Of a stretch of DNA of 26,414 nucleotides, positions 1 through 10,318 are shown one piece after another (position 1 is the first letter of the stretch; each line of letters opens with the position of its first letter). A model generated the notes under the pieces. It was given only the letters and a program-made list of their open reading frames with translations. It was not told where the DNA came from and ran no database searches. The translations under genes and the position numbers were made by a program. The DNA is from Paramacrobiotus richtersi. Lineage: Eukaryota; Tardigrada; Eutardigrada; Parachela; Macrobiotidae. The DNA is taken from the NCBI GenBank assembly GCA_034698045.1, contig JAQGAU010000549.1:1-26414 (forward strand), in the 5' to 3' direction.

Positions 1-1093
1 GTCTGAAAGTACATGTACATAGTGGCTGCGAACAGAATAGTAAAAAACCGTGTATTTCCAAGACGATCGAATATGCGTTATACTCAAAAGTTAACGGAGT
101 TGTACAATTAGAGTGTACGTAGGTAGAAATTCACAGTTTTAATTATAGCAGGAGTACTGACTGCAATTAATATTAAACACACGTACGGCAGTACGTGATG
201 CAGCTTGATGTACGTATACTTGTAACTAGCTGTCCGTTTGTACGTCACAGGGAATGGTATGCGCCGAGGGATGCCCGATGAGCTGTCTACACCATCGTCG
301 CTGCACCGCCTTACTGTGTGGGCTTTGGGAAGAATGATCGATCACATGGCAAAGGCGCTGTTTTGATGTGTCGTGCATTTGATCCAGGGATGTGGTTCCC
401 GTAAATGAAGGTGTGGACTCCTTGGTACTGGGTCGCCAGCGATACCCAAACATATTTCTTTATCAAAAATTTGTCATTTGTTTTTCTTATTTATGATTTT
501 TCGTTTTGTACATGATTCTCAAAATCAGTCACTATTGGAATGTTGCTATTCGAGTGTGCCATATGGTGTGAACGTTTTTGCACTGATTTTGCTCTTCGCT
601 TCATTCTGTATTTCTTATGCTATCTCTTTTTTTGCGGACTATGAATCCCCGTTAACATGTCCAGCTTACGTGGAATAAGCAGATAAGCATTACGGTAGCG
701 GGAGTACGTTACTGCCATTACGAATGAATTTCTGGAGTTTTGAAGTGTGAAGTGAGTGTATGCATACCGGAAAGTAGATACATCACGAGTGCATTGTATT
801 GGGTCGAGCCTGAAACAGTACATCAAAGTATCAAACCCGCATTTCTGATTAGCTGGAAAATGGCTTCGAGCATCCATAACCATGATGTACGTACCGTATG
901 TTAGCGCTATCAGATCTGGTTGCAGTTTTAGAGTCAGATTTCGTATTATTTCACAACTCATCTGCTACGGTTATGAATTCGTGCTTAGTGCAAGATATTT
1001 TATTACATTTTAACACAACAAAAATTCACCGGCCGCAGAGCTTACCATGGGTACCAGTGCTAGTGAAACATTGACGTGCACATATCTACTAAA
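1..1093. other. 3' flank of the minus-strand GPCR; no supported gene
   Basis: No gene is supported here. A 113-codon open frame on the minus strand (620-961) has several cysteines but matches nothing I recognise and has no clear splice borders. It lies downstream of the minus-strand GPCR stop and could be chance or 3' UTR. A 66-codon plus-strand frame at 478-678 is T-rich and hydrophobic by composition only. The one supported element is the poly(A) signal at 999-1004, listed separately. Confidence 0.5.
999..1004 (-). terminator. Poly(A) signal of the minus-strand GPCR
   Basis: On the minus strand the sequence reads AATAAA about 90 bp downstream of the GPCR stop codon at 1094. Spacing and strand fit a cleavage/polyadenylation signal for that gene. 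The hexamer is common in AT-rich DNA, so it is supported by position only. Confidence 0.5.
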
Positions 1094-2582
1094 TTAACCA
1101 GCAAATGAAAATCGCAAATCTTTAAGAGCAATAACAAACAGCAGAGGATCCAGGGCCGCTTGACAAGCAAACAGCACATAGCAAATCTGAAATGCCACAT
1201 TGCTATCCATGGTGGTAAATAGCTTCAGGGAGAAATACACTCTTCCCGGTGTCCATGTCACGAAAATCGATGCCGTCAGTAATGCAAAGATCACCATCCC
1301 TTTTGACCTTTTCCCCTCCGATTTCCTGGTAGTTGAAGCTCCAGTTCCGGTTTCATCTCTCACTTGCCCACTTTCTCCGTGTCTGGACGTCCTCTTGTCA
1401 CTTGGTCCGTTGTCGGGATGGGTGGAGCGCGCTCGTAACAGTCGTTTCTGCCGCATCTGTTTGATGACCACATAGGGAAAGGAGGCAAGGATGAAGGGAG
1501 TTGGTGCGACATAGACGATCCAGTGCATCGCCATGGCCCATTTCGGCTGTGCCGCGTTATTAACCTAAAGGTCAGTACACATATTATAAGGTCAATCAGC
1601 ATACCTAAAGACTTTGCAGATACAGTAGTAGTATACATAAATGTGGTTTCTGGTTTTACAACTGGATTTTACGGAGACTGAACATTACTACGAGTAGCAC
1701 GCCATTGTCGACCGCAGATCACAGTGAATGCTTGTAACCACGAAGGTCACCGGAATGGTCTGCCATAACCGAATCCATGGCCGGCCACTTTTGAACTGCA
1801 CCATACTTTTTTATACACCCCATAGAATCATCTCTTGCCATTTTTCTACAACTTGTCTTTAGCTGAACTATAAGTAGGCGGCAATGCAAACTGGACAAAT
1901 TTGTGTCATTTTTAAAACCAACTCATATTCTGCTGGCTCATGTTCTGATAGCTATAATTCTCTCGCCACTTCGTAAGAGCTGATGCCGGGTGTCCTGAGT
2001 ACAGATTCCAAAAATTGTGACATGTAAGAAGAATTCGACATAATGGTACAGTGCTTAGTTTTTTACCTGACAGCCGTAGCATTCTATCGGCCGGCGATAA
2101 TATACGGCATCGTTGATGATCCCGGGCCAAACCAGTAAATGGATCCAAATCCAAGACGATGCGCAGACCAAGCCAGCCACCATCCTTGTATGTTTATGGC
2201 GATACTGCACGGGAAAGGTCACTGCCCAGATGCGATTCATGGCAATCAGAACATGAGAAAACATAACGATCCCGGCCAGTACGTAATTCGCGTAAATATA
2301 CAAATCACAGGCTGCAGATCCCATCCACCAGCGCGAGTACAAGGCATCAAGAATGTCCAAAGGATTCTGTAAGAAGACCTGCAAGACATTTACGAATAGC
2401 AAGTTCATGAGATACGTGTTGAAGGATGTTCGAAGATGCGATTTGCGAAGCAGCTGGACTAAAACAGGAACGTTCGTGATGATAACGGCTATAAAAATGG
2501 TAACTGCGAACACTGGGACGAAGGTCCACTTGGCCGTAACTGAGGCATCCGTGGCATTGCAGGTCTGGTTTGCTGGAGTCAT
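1094..2582 (-). CDS. Rhodopsin-like GPCR, two exons, minus strand
   Basis: Predicted seven-transmembrane receptor of 328 residues. Exon 1 is 2067-2582 and exon 2 is 1094-1564. The intron (1565-2066, 502 bp, phase 0) has donor CAG|GTAAAA and acceptor TTTAG|GTT. Splicing joins the second extracellular loop exactly after the cysteine pair CYGC (Cys171), giving the same layout as the four intronless paralogues nearby. Visible motifs are N-glycosylation sites NQT and NAT at the N terminus, Cys92/Cys171 for the loop disulfide, NRIW at 116-119 where DRY is usual, WTP at 276-278 in TM6, and DPLLF at 311-315 where NPxxY is usual. The third intracellular loop (about 212-260) is basic, long and polar, longer than in the paralogues. 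The start is the first Met in frame ahead of the glycosylated N terminus. The ligand is unknown. It is the most divergent of the five receptors and the only one on the minus strand. Confidence 0.88.
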
Positions 2583-4341
2583 AGTGGTGGAGAGCGGGCC
2601 ACCAGAATGTCTCAGCCATGGCGTATGATGTTCACTATTTATACTTGCAGCAGATACGATCCCGATGGTTTAATCAAGACGATGGTTGTTTTCTTGGTAT
2701 CGGTTTTCAAGTGGTAGCCGTACCTTAATCCAGGCGTGCGTGACCTTTGCCCCGAGTGTCTTAGCTAGACAGTGAATACACCACGTGGTGACAGGGCTTT
2801 ATTGGCATCAGTAAGTTGTTCAAAGATCTAAAACAGAGTGGGCTTAATACTGGGTCCGCTGGGAATCACGAGCTAGCTGCTCTCAAAAGAAGATGAGAAA
2901 TCTTTGAACGAAAAGGTCAAGCTCAGAGTACGTTTTTGTCTTTATGCTCTTATGTAATACCTGTGTGCATTTCCCAAAATTATCGTATTTACTCTACAAG
3001 CACAAGTTCCAGGAAGCCACATGAGCCCAAACAATGCAGACAAATAAAAGACAACGTAGGTCGAAAGTAATCGTTAGGGATACCCCATTGCATTCGGGTA
3101 ATGTCTGAGGGATCCAGAACTGCTTCTGAATTTGTTTGGGCGAGACGTTTAATAAAGATGATCGTAGTTTGTAGTCGTCGCACATCACCTCATGTATGAG
3201 AAAAATTCAAAATAGTATAACTGCTTTTGATGAATTTCACGTGCATCTGTAAACCATGAAAACCACCTTGGTTGATACAAAAAATCGATACCTTTGTATC
3301 TTTCGATCACCGGAGTTTTGCCTTAAACCATTTTTGCTATTTACCGAGCATTTATGCTGTTTAAAAAAAATTAAAGGAGAATTAATTTCATTGCTTGTGG
3401 CTTAGCTAGTGCCTGGTATTTACACATTTGCTTTTACTATATTTTCGGTCGGCGCACATTTCTTCGGAAACTAGTTTTTATTTGTTTGAAGACTCCAATC
3501 ATCTGAAAAAGGAATTTTTCTTGAGAGCCAGTAATTGAGGAATACCACGCGTACCGCCAATACACAGACGTTGTGATTGAAATACGCACCGGCAGCAACT
3601 CCTGACCTTTTCCATGATCATTTCCATGAAATATTCTTGCATGTAGCGCACCCACATATGGAAAGCCGATATACAGTACATCAGTACCTGTATGTGTATA
3701 TACTTATGCAAACACGGGCTGATGATGAAAATAATCAGATTAAAGCAGATGAATTTTGGAAATCATGCGGTGAGCATTTGACCGGAAAGCGTAATACGCG
3801 TAATACTACACTATCGCGGACATGTGATCAATTGTACACGTATTACACCATGGTACAGTAATAAACCCATTGTGTTATAACGCTGCAACTTGATATTGAA
3901 TTACTCTTGAATAAGTCTCATAGACATGATAAACGAGCCTCTTTTGCCATACAATATAATAAATTATTCAGTTCAACGAAGCTGCCGATGCAGCTATAAC
4001 AGGGTAACCTGCAATACAATGCTGTTATTATACACACTTACGCAGGCTATGTGACACAGCATGCCTGGATCTCAGCGCATGCTGAAATGCTTTCCAGGTG
4101 CGGTTTCATACGGTATCGCCAAAACATCGCATCCTTTGTTGAGACGCTGAAGAGGCCTGCTTCCTGCTAAATTAATATCATCATAATATAAGAATGGCAG
4201 GTCGTACGTGGCCCACACATTCCACTGTAGGAAGTCCGTTTTACCTGTGTTTGGCACGATTCGACTGTAGCAGCTGGCATTGAAAACTTGATCGTTATCC
4301 TACAGTTCTACACTTCTTTCGAGTTTGCTTGTACACCGCCA
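2583..4341. other. Intergenic between divergent GPCR genes; no supported gene
   Basis: This gap separates the divergently oriented receptors at 1094-2582 and 4342-5319, so it should hold both promoters, although I cannot place a start site. Minus-strand frames at 2989-3188, 3437-3711 and 4072-4257 are short, show no recognisable domain and have no paired splice sites. A small inverted repeat, GTAATACG with CGTATTAC, lies within about 3785-3845. Otherwise I see nothing. Confidence 0.5.
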
Positions 4342-5319
4342 ATGGAGAATAACACCGTAAATAACTCCCTCAACGCAGTCCCGGTATCCTGGTCCTTTAG
4401 TCCAATTTTCACCCTCGCACTAGAGATCCTGGTCATCCTCCTCAACGGGTTCTTGTTGGTACTTTTCCTCTCCAAGCCCTCACTTCGAATCTCGACATTT
4501 CACGTGTACATCATGAACGTGACCTTTGCCAACTTCCTCCACGCCATCCTAGTAGACCCTTTCAGCATTATCACTGACCTCCATCAAGGCAATTGGATCT
4601 TCTCATACTCCGTATGTACATTTTACCAGTTTTCTCTCTGGATTCTTAGCTCCGCAATGCAAAACGCGCACGCATTAATCACGTTGAACAGGCTTTGGGC
4701 TATTGTGTTCCCGATTAACTACCGTCAGTCACATACAAAACAGACAGCAATTTTACTTTGTACTGGAATGTGGATTTCCATTTTGATCATTCTCTTGCCG
4801 GGAATGATTCCTGATGCGCTGTACTACAGAAGATTATTGGAAAAAGGTGCATGCAGAGTGAACACGATGGCACAACGGGATTGGTCAGTTATTACTCATT
4901 TCGCTGCCTATGGGCTAGCGGAATGCATCATAATCGCCGCGTATCCATTCATTATTTGCGCGCATTATCGGCGGAAGAAAGTTGGATTCAGCAGTGGACG
5001 CTCAACTGCTGTTAGAGCTATAACTGTTGCAAATGTCACCGTCACGGCAAGTGCGCACGGGACCAGAGTACGATCGTCGCACAGTGTGCACATCTTGACC
5101 CTGCTGACGGTATCGGTGTTCATCTGCTGGACACCAGGATCAGTGGTTTATTCAGTTCTTCCGTTCAATGAAATTGAGATTCCACTGTTTGTTGATTTAC
5201 TATTTGCGGTACAAGCGGCGTTGGATCCGGTCCTGTTTACGATTACTATGCCAGAGTTGAATCAAGCAGTGCGAAAGTTCTGGAAAAGACAAAGAACTGT
5301 TATTGCAGCCGTTATGTGA
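4342..5319 (+). CDS. Rhodopsin-like GPCR, single exon
   Basis: Intronless seven-transmembrane receptor of 325 residues from the chosen start. The open frame runs upstream to another ATG at 4288, but the Met at 4342 aligns with the paralogue starts and begins the Asn-rich glycosylated tail (MENNT, NNS). TM1 is about 22-43, TM2 53-75, TM3 90-118, TM4 135-158, TM5 184-208, TM6 250-272 and TM7 282-300. Motifs are Asn64 at the usual TM2 aspartate (2.50), Cys92/Cys171 disulfide pair, NRLW at 116-119 instead of DRY, CWTP at 262-265 (canonical TM6 motif), and DPVLF at 295-299 instead of NPxxY. The basic stretch RRKK after TM5 and a short basic C-terminal tail suit G-protein coupling. It is closest in pattern to the receptor at 14753-15700 (both have CRVN in loop 2 and QAxLDPVLFT in TM7). 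Ligand unknown. Confidence 0.93.
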   Translation: MENNTVNNSLNAVPVSWSFSPIFTLALEILVILLNGFLLVLFLSKPSLRISTFHVYIMNVTFANFLHAILVDPFSIITDLHQGNWIFSYSVCTFYQFSLWILSSAMQNAHALITLNRLWAIVFPINYRQSHTKQTAILLCTGMWISILIILLPGMIPDALYYRRLLEKGACRVNTMAQRDWSVITHFAAYGLAECIIIAAYPFIICAHYRRKKVGFSSGRSTAVRAITVANVTVTASAHGTRVRSSHSVHILTLLTVSVFICWTPGSVVYSVLPFNEIEIPLFVDLLFAVQAALDPVLFTITMPELNQAVRKFWKRQRTVIAAVM

Positions 5320-6505
5320 TACTTCTCTGTGTACCGGCTTTTCTTGCGCTAGCTGATTCTGTTAACTGTCAGCTGTTTTGCTATGCTACACCGTTAGCGG
5401 TTCCCGACGTCTGCTCGTCAAACGACTCGTGGCGCAGTTTCATCGACGCCTGTTTGGTAGACGCAATCATTATTTTAGTTGTCCTCGTTATTTGGTGGCT
5501 CGACCTATCGCACGACAATTCTAAGAGGTTCTCTTTCACTTTTAATTGACTTTTTCTGACGCAGCTAGCGTTTTGACATGTCAACCAAGAGGCTATGGAT
5601 TTGTGATAATATACGCGGTCTTTCGCAATAGTGCTTTAATTACTGGCCTGTTTGTATCATGGTGATCTTCCATAGCATCCATGGAGATTAATGATGGACA
5701 CCTGTATTGACTGTTAAATAAACCCTTCAAGAACTTGTAGCTACTGTGTATACCAACCCAACTCTGTTGTAACATAGCTCGTAACACTCACACTGGTAAC
5801 CGCAGTTGATCAGAATTTCCATAACATACCGCCACAATCAGCGTGTGTCGTGGTAATTAGCATTGCAATAACAGATATCTAGTGTGTTCAAGTTTTATCA
5901 CTTCGGTATGAGAGTTACAAGAGTTGTCAAATTAAAACGGTTGGGGTGCAGTGACCAAAAGCCCAGGAACGAAGCCTTTGTGCTCCGCTTGCAAAAGTGC
6001 ACACTATGGCACTATGGATTGCGTGTTACAACATGGAAATTGCCTACTTTGCGTCTAGGGTGTCCTTGATGTTTACAGTCGTGCTCTCGCAGCCCACAGA
6101 AAGCCGTTGATAATGGCTCCAGCAGATGTACAAGTAGGTGTATAGCAGATGTACAAGTAGGTGTATCGCGATTTAATCATTTTTTTTATTTGAAGTATCC
6201 CTGCTTTTCGTTTTTGCGAACATTCAACATCAAATGTTTGTGAAGTGCATTGTCATCATTCTTGTCGTTCTCCCGGTTCGGATATCAGTGCAAAGTGTAT
6301 TTCCGTATCTCAGTTTTGAGCAGTAATATCTTAGTTTTGAACAGCAATGTAACTGCCGTAGTAATTTTTAGCGCCAGCACTGCCAGGTCTCTTTTCCATT
6401 AACGATAAGTTTCCGTATCTGTTAACGAGGGTTGGCAAGATCCGCCATCATTAGTCGCAGGATTCGGGCATACAAGATCACCAAATTTGGAAGAAATCCA
6501 CACCG
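5320..6505. other. Intergenic between GPCR paralogues
   Basis: No gene is supported. A 77-codon frame (5316-5549) has a hydrophobic N terminus and one hydrophobic segment, but it starts at GTG and overlaps the receptor stop, so it is probably 3' UTR. AATAAA at 5717-5722, about 400 bp after the stop, may be the receptor's poly(A) signal. A perfect 23-bp tandem duplication lies at 6121-6166. The promoter of the next receptor should lie near its 3' end. Confidence 0.5.
6121..6166. repeat. Perfect 23-bp tandem duplication
   Basis: Two identical adjacent 23-bp units (6121-6143 and 6144-6166), each beginning AGCAGATGTACAAGTAGGTG. No mismatch between copies, so it is either recent or maintained. 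It lies about 340 bp upstream of the receptor start at 6506. Only two units are present, so it is a short tandem duplication, not an array. Confidence 0.95.
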
Positions 6506-7465
6506 ATGGATTATAATGCGTCGAATCAGTCGACTTCCGCGGTTGCTGTTTCTTGGTCGCCTGCATCTACCTTCACCTTAATTATGCAGCTGTGCGTGTT
6601 TATAACAAACGGTTCCTTATCATTCATGATAATTATCACGAGGTCATTCCGCATCTCCACATTTTACATCTATATCATCAACTTGACCTTAGCTAACCTC
6701 TTCCATGCCGTCCTAGTTGACCCTTTCGGTATAATCACCAGTATCCACAATACTGTTTGGGTGTTCTCCTACTCAGCATGTTCGTTCTATCTGTTGAATT
6801 TGTGGATTATCGATTCAGCTATGCAGAATTCTCACGCCCTGATCACACTAAACCGACTATGGGCCATTACATTCCCGGTAAACTACCGGCAACATCATAC
6901 CCGAACAACAGCGGTTTTACTGTGTATTGGAGTGTGGATGTATGTCCTAATCACTCTGCTACCCGGGCTGATACCGGACATTGTTTACTACCGAAAGCTG
7001 TTACCGCCGTCAGACTGCAATGTCAATGTGGCTGCGCAGAAAGTCTTTGCGATTTCCAGCACCTTTACGTCGTATGTACCCGCTGAACTTGTTGTACTTT
7101 CAGCGTACCCGGTCATTCTTTATTTCTACTTTAAGAGGAAGAAATTTGTGACAAGTGTGCCTACTACAAGAACAATTCCTTCAGCTAGCCAACCGGTTTC
7201 AATAAAGACCAGATCGTCGAGATCTATCCTTATTCTAACGCTGTTGACGGTTTCGACATTTGTATGCTGGACTCCAACTACGGTTGTCTATGTGATTTAT
7301 CCTTTTAAGGAAATTGAGAAACCGGTATATTTGGATTTTCTGTATGATCTACAACCGTTTTTGGATCCGATACTGTTCATGGGAAGTATGCCGGAACTCA
7401 GGCAGACGATTCGACGACTGTTGTCAAGAACGGCGGTTGTTTTGAACCAAGAGAAAATCACGTGA
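6506..7465 (+). CDS. Rhodopsin-like GPCR, single exon
   Basis: Intronless 319-residue seven-transmembrane receptor. The ATG at 6506 begins a short glycosylated tail (NAS at 4, NQS at 7). TM1 is about 20-43, TM2 53-75, TM3 90-118, TM4 135-158, TM5 183-208, TM6 240-265 and TM7 273-292. Motifs are Asn64 at the TM2 aspartate position, Cys92/Cys171 disulfide pair, NRLW at 116-119 replacing DRY, CWTP at 254-257, and DPILF at 287-291 replacing NPxxY. KRKK follows TM5. The closest local relative is the receptor at 11601-12530: both share the N-terminal pattern M[D/E]YNAxNQST and long blocks of TM3-TM4 at DNA level, so they are a fairly recent duplicate pair. Ligand and coupling are unknown. Loss of the DRY acid and of the NPxxY tyrosine could alter basal activity, but that is inference. 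Confidence 0.94.
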   Translation: MDYNASNQSTSAVAVSWSPASTFTLIMQLCVFITNGSLSFMIIITRSFRISTFYIYIINLTLANLFHAVLVDPFGIITSIHNTVWVFSYSACSFYLLNLWIIDSAMQNSHALITLNRLWAITFPVNYRQHHTRTTAVLLCIGVWMYVLITLLPGLIPDIVYYRKLLPPSDCNVNVAAQKVFAISSTFTSYVPAELVVLSAYPVILYFYFKRKKFVTSVPTTRTIPSASQPVSIKTRSSRSILILTLLTVSTFVCWTPTTVVYVIYPFKEIEKPVYLDFLYDLQPFLDPILFMGSMPELRQTIRRLLSRTAVVLNQEKIT

Positions 7466-7625
7466 AATACATAGGGATATGATTTTGGCGAGAGTTCCTA
7501 CAGAAACTGATCGTCTTTTTCTAAGCCGTCAGACTGCAGCTACTATTCATTTGGCCCATAACGCATGATTTCTATCCATTCCTGAAGATCGTCTTTCCTG
7601 CGAGACGCAATGAAGGATGATGATG

Positions 7626-7800
7626 ACCACCGTTGTATCTTAAGTTCAAAAATATATTTATATTTTATATCTGTGACCTTTTTGTTGTTTGCTCTCTACT
7701 CTGCAATGTCATGTCAAATTGTTTGAACAGTATCAATTTCCACCGTGATCCGTTGTCCCGTATTATAATACTTCGGGTAGATCAAATCATCACCAGTTGT
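7626..7800. repeat. Diverged repeat, copy A
   Basis: About 175 bp resembling copies B and C. The best block (7675-7729, from ACCTTT through GCAATGTC and GTCAAATTGTTTG) matches copy C at 14030-14084 with scattered substitutions and one or two small gaps; the preceding CACCG-T-G-AT block and the following CCG-TG block also line up. It lies about 160 bp 3' of a GPCR stop, like copy B. It is the most diverged and shortest copy; boundaries are approximate. Confidence 0.5.
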
Positions 7801-8359
7801 ATCATAACGCCAAGTGATTGTCCCGTTTGTCTAAAGTTGCGCTTCAGCTTACCATTTCACATTCAGTTGCACACTTGCACTTCCCGGATGTGTATACGTA
7901 TGGCACGTTGTATGCGGTACGTTGGGATCGGATAACACTGGACAAGATCATTTCGTCACACGATAGCGTAATCAAAACAATACAATAGTTTGCGTTTACG
8001 TGGTGGGATATTTCCGACAAAATTATTACAAAGCCGCTGCTGATCATGTGTGCCTCATACGCTGAACAACGCATATGATATCTAAAATCCAAACCGAAAA
8101 TAATTATCACTGAAGGTTATGTAGTGCTACAGTTTTAACGGTCTCAAATGATTCTCATAAAATCAAATGTAAGTCAATAGTGTAGGTGTCATACAGTATT
8201 ATAACGGTAACTCCTAAGGTACCACTAGTGGATTGGGTTGAACACCCGTACCACGATGGTTATGATGGTGATTCGGGATATCGGCTGTTGTCTTACATAA
8301 TCGATGGACAAACTATAAGTGCACACAATCGGTAAACCGGTAGATGTTCATAACAAGCG

Positions 8360-8520
8360 ATGCAAACGTAGCAAGACGGGGGCAAGCAAAACAAGAAGGC
8401 AAGCTGGTCTATTGGCGCACGTAGAGCAAGAACAACAAGAACAAGATCATCCGCAGGATGCAGGACGCACGTTTTATTAGCAAGCGTACAAGAAGCAAGA
8501 TCGCCAAGACTAAATTCTAC
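8360..8520. repeat. CAAG-rich low-complexity tract
   Basis: The plus strand repeats GCAAG or ACAAG about a dozen times within roughly 160 bp, at irregular spacing, mixed with unrelated sequence. A 98-codon minus-strand frame (8293-8589, ATG start) covers it and is leucine/valine-rich as a result. I see no domain. It is a degenerate simple-sequence tract, or less likely the remains of a repetitive coding exon. Confidence 0.45.
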
Positions 8521-9331
8521 TTTCAGATCTTCCAGAGTCATCTCAATTCTAGATGCATTAACATGGTCAAATATAAGAGGGTTGGTCATTATGTTTATGG
8601 ATGAGTTGCTACCAATAAGAATCTCCTCTATCGCTACAGTATATTGTACTTCACATCGAACCTGGAGAAACCAACAACTGAATACTACGTTCCATTTCGT
8701 TTGGAACTCTGGATAAAATTTTCAATACCGTCGCTTCACTCGTCCGTCAAAGCAGTTTAATTTATGACGTTCATGACGTCAGTCCCGTCTTTGCTCCAGT
8801 TGGGTCCGGTATATGGACGTTTCGAGACAACAGACATCGTATGTAAAACAGAATGTTCAGTTCGTCATTTACTACTTGACCGAGTTGTGCATTGAAGAAT
8901 CATCGGTTCACATCGTCACGTTATAACTTTTGTATACTAAAACGTACATGACTGACATGACATATGTATCAACGTGTACGGCGTTTACGGACTTACGCAT
9001 GTAGACCACACAAATACTGACAGAGTACAACAAGACTTACAATTAATGTTAACGCGCGATGAGTAAAACACGTCCATAATTATAGTAATCGACCGGTGCA
9101 AGAATGGTCAACGCACCAACAGACGTTCTGCGGCCAGTGAAAGATTAACGCGATCAGTACCGGTATGATATTCACAGCTCAAACGTGTTAAATGTAACCG
9201 ATCGCCAAACAAAATTACAATTACGATGCCGTTCGATTGTTAGCGTTTACTATCAAAACAACGGCACAGCCAGTAAACATGTGAAGGAAACAATAACAGT
9301 GAAAGTTGTTCGCAGAACGTCCGAGAACAAT

Positions 9332-10318
9332 ATGGTGAACATTTCCGCTGGTTTGATTTCTGCCGCAGAAAGGCTTCTATCCAGCAAAACTGTGGTTTTC
9401 TTTATTGTTATTATCACAGCCGCAACCGGCATGCTTGTGCTAACTGCCACGGGGAATAATTACTTGAATACTTTCTCCGGTTTTACCAGTGATGGTAACG
9501 TGCATAAGTCAAATTACTCCGAAAGTGTTGTGACTGTCGTGACGACATACTATCGAATCCCATCGAAACACAACGCCTCGGAGTATATGAACTGGATCCA
9601 AAACTTTCTCACAAAGATTCCCTGCCATTTGTACGTTTTCACCAGCAGCGCTATGCATTCCAAGTTGGCACCGTTAAGATCCAAATTCCAAAACCGGACA
9701 AGGTTTATCATCAAAGAATTCGAAGAACTGGATGAGTACTCCAAAATGGACCGCTGGAAGCAGATCAACGCAATCGATCCGGAGAACTCCTACCATTCTC
9801 CCGAAGTATACGTTGTGTGGAACCAGAAATGGCGGTTTGTTGAGTACGCCATCCAGGAGAATGTTTTCCAATCGGAGTATTTCATCTGGTGCGATATCGG
9901 CTCGTTTCGCTCGTCCGAGTTGGCCGATCGATTAGGAGGATTCCCCAACCCTCGTACAGTACAGGAAAAGCTGCAAGATCACACGAAATTAATCTTCAAT
10001 CTAATGTCTCCGTTCAGTGGTGACAACGCTGAAGATAATACGTCTTTTAAAAAAAGTTTACGCGGTGTGAACACGGTGGGAGATCATGTAGGAGGAGGGA
10101 TTGTTGCCGGACACAGGGAAGCTTGGAAAGTCTGGATAAGTCGGTATTACAGTATGCAAAAACTCTTTTTTAAACTAGGCTTGAATGCCGGCAAGGAACA
10201 AAATGTCATGAATGCTGTTGTGTATCGGTCTTTGTCAAATGTTGAGTTGGTAAAGCCGGAAGGGTATTTTAACGGCACGGGAGATCCGTGGTTTTTTCTG
10301 CAGTTCTATTTCAGTTGA
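9332..10318 (+). CDS. HtrL/YibB-like type II membrane protein
   Basis: Single-exon protein of 328 residues from the ATG at 9332. The frame is open further upstream to 9185, but only from a GTG, and the Met at 9332 places a membrane anchor (about 20-41, after SSKT) in the usual type II position with a short cytosolic tail. The lumenal part (about 66-328) resembles the HtrL_YibB family, first named from an E. coli gene near the lipopolysaccharide core cluster and also found in invertebrates. Conserved blocks shared with the gene at 24185-25282 are VTVVT-YY-IPSK at about 67-79, IPCHLY-FTSS near 96-105, WNQKWRFVE near 163-171, WCDIGSFR at 186-193 (the likeliest active-site segment, with a lone Asp), the VAGH block, GK-QNV-NAVV, and the end motif YFNGTGDPWF. 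Several NxS/T sites fit secretory-pathway lumen. The biochemical function of the family is not established; a glycan-related role is inference. Confidence 0.88.
   Translation: MVNISAGLISAAERLLSSKTVVFFIVIITAATGMLVLTATGNNYLNTFSGFTSDGNVHKSNYSESVVTVVTTYYRIPSKHNASEYMNWIQNFLTKIPCHLYVFTSSAMHSKLAPLRSKFQNRTRFIIKEFEELDEYSKMDRWKQINAIDPENSYHSPEVYVVWNQKWRFVEYAIQENVFQSEYFIWCDIGSFRSSELADRLGGFPNPRTVQEKLQDHTKLIFNLMSPFSGDNAEDNTSFKKSLRGVNTVGDHVGGGIVAGHREAWKVWISRYYSMQKLFFKLGLNAGKEQNVMNAVVYRSLSNVELVKPEGYFNGTGDPWFFLQFYFS

Larger units (their letters stand above)
7466..9331. other. Intergenic region with a diverged repeat and a CAAG-rich tract
   Basis: No gene is supported over nearly 1.9 kb. It holds repeat copy A (about 7626-7800) and a CAAG-rich tract (about 8360-8520), both listed separately. 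Frames at 7633-7935 (plus), 7844-8110 (minus) and 8293-8589 (minus) have no recognisable domain. The open frame of the downstream HtrL-like gene extends upstream to a GTG at 9185, but with no ATG. Confidence 0.5.

Noticed and set aside
2989..3188. Two overlapping 64-codon minus-strand frames
   Set aside because: Short, mutually overlapping, no recognisable motif.
3437..3711. Minus-strand frames with a W-RYM-EYF pattern that recalls the HtrL-like WxxRYY segment
   Set aside because: The resemblance is a few residues only and neither flank lines up with the intact genes, unlike the clear pseudogene at 16085-16540.
5316..5549. 77-codon frame overlapping the GPCR stop, with hydrophobic N terminus and a hydrophobic segment
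   Set aside because: It begins at GTG inside the receptor's last codons and has no ATG; a eukaryotic mRNA would not be expected to use it. Probably 3' UTR.
6757..7086. Long alternative frame inside the GPCR at 6506, with look-alikes at 11852-12403 and 15001-15222 in paralogues
   Set aside because: The similarity follows from conserved codons of the true frame; the frames at 6757 and 11852 start at TTG and GTG, and no domain is visible.
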